From assembly GCF_004361855.1 (NCBI RefSeq), contig NZ_SNWQ01000005.1, positions 165,610 to 229,609 of the forward strand: a stretch of 64,000 nt of DNA. Direction: 5' to 3'. This stretch comes from Kribbella caucasensis (GTDB taxonomy: Bacteria > Actinomycetota > Actinomycetes > Propionibacteriales > Kribbellaceae). Both the position numbers and the translations under genes were made by a program. Below are positions 63,683-64,000 of this stretch, one piece after another (position 1 is the first letter of the stretch; every line of letters starts with the position of its first letter). The notes under the pieces are model-generated. The model had not been told where the DNA came from. It was given only the letters and a program-made list of their open reading frames with translations, and searched no databases.

Positions 63683-64000
63683 TCACTTGCGGTACCAGGG
63701 CCACCACCAGTGTCGCTTGCGGGGATGGCGGATCGTCAGTGAGCTGTGCTGGACGCGACCGGTCACGAGCAGGTGGACACCGCCGGGCTGCGGAGCGGTC
63801 ACCTTGTTCTTGGTCGAGCTGTGCGACAGGTCGACGTCGTCGACGGTGACGCTCCAGCCCTGCGGCACGATCATGACCACCGAACTGTGCTGCGCGTTCG
63901 TCTCCACCTGGACCTCCCGCCGGTGGACCGCCGCATCGGTGAAGTCGAGCCGGACCGAGGAGTGCTCGGCCAGTGCCACCACACGTTCCGGCACGACCCA
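63683..64000 (-). CDS. DUF1707-type membrane-associated protein, C-terminal part (partial)
   Basis: Runs off the right edge of the window; a GTG at 63994 is in frame but is probably internal. About 105 residues of a cell-wall-active-antibiotic-response-like beta domain are seen: HSSVRLDFTDAAVHRREVQVE, QHSSVVMIVPQGWSVTVDDVDLSHSS, VTGRVQHSSLTIRHP, with repeated HSS turns. It ends in a basic, Trp-rich tail (RKRHWWWPWYRK). In actinobacteria this domain follows a DUF1707 (SHOCT-like) N-terminus. The stop is 16 bp from the start of the dehydrogenase gene on the same strand. Confidence 0.75.
   Translation of the reverse strand, partial: WVVPERVVALAEHSSVRLDFTDAAVHRREVQVETNAQHSSVVMIVPQGWSVTVDDVDLSHSSTKNKVTAPQPGGVHLLVTGRVQHSSLTIRHPRKRHWWWPWYRK

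Overview
The window is high-GC DNA of actinobacterial type. Starts are often GTG, many genes overlap by 4 bases (ATGA or GTGA), and the backbone gene order is that of actinomycetes: dapB, dapA-rnj, ftsK, a rodZ-like gene, rimO, pgsA, cinA, a clgR-type regulator, recA-recX and rny. Actinobacterial LexA boxes, a PHO box and a SAM-IV riboswitch agree with this. A Kribbella-like member of the Propionibacteriales is my best guess from overall style; that is inference, not a database result. No tRNA, rRNA or CRISPR array was seen.

Layout. 1-540: non-coding tandem repeats and a long inverted repeat. 540-1783: dapB and a small membrane/TPR gene. 2047-12121: accessory genes (a large HTH/NB-ARC/TPR regulator, an exported beta-helix protein, a secreted S33 peptidase, small enzymes, a GlxA-type regulator, a GNAT acetyltransferase). 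12243-15807: a complete paaABCDE operon for ring epoxidation of phenylacetyl-CoA. 15900-18299: a YdjM-type membrane hydrolase, a leucine-rich repeat protein and a membrane protein. 18539-21144: dapA-rnj. 21266-26250: a LacI regulator, an alpha/beta hydrolase, and two paralogous fatty-acid desaturases flanking a GAF-ANTAR regulator. 26483-30210: a Tat-exported PhoD phosphatase behind a PHO box, then a prolyl oligopeptidase. 30372-31867: a class V aminotransferase behind a SAM-IV riboswitch. 32693-40375: the ftsK to clgR cell-division, membrane-lipid and translation block.

40432-46394 is a DNA-repair block on the minus strand: lhr (with a RecA-NDp/PafBC-type promoter), nei, then a DUF4262 gene with its own perfect LexA box. 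46483-47876: an LppM-like lipoprotein with a long Pro/Gln/Gly tail and a DUF3046 gene. 47954-51669: an MMPL transporter, a GrpB-family protein and an unknown protein, lying between DUF3046 and recA. 51939-54075: recA (with a LexA box) and recX. 54100-57600: a repeat-rich, G-rich stretch holding a Dabb protein, a frameshifted NUDIX gene and an orphan MT0933-type antitoxin. 57615-59378: rny behind a good promoter and a 315-base leader. 59480-60960: an IS110-family element with a frameshifted transposase. 61011-64000: a SnoaL-like protein, a phosphotransferase, a glutaryl-CoA dehydrogenase and a partial DUF1707-like protein.

Many first genes of transcription units have a -10 like hexamer 6-8 bases before the start codon and no Shine-Dalgarno sequence, which suggests frequent leaderless transcripts. 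Simple tandem repeats (124, 42, 34, 27, 18 and 16 bp) are unusually frequent, including inside or at the ends of housekeeping genes (rimO, recX).
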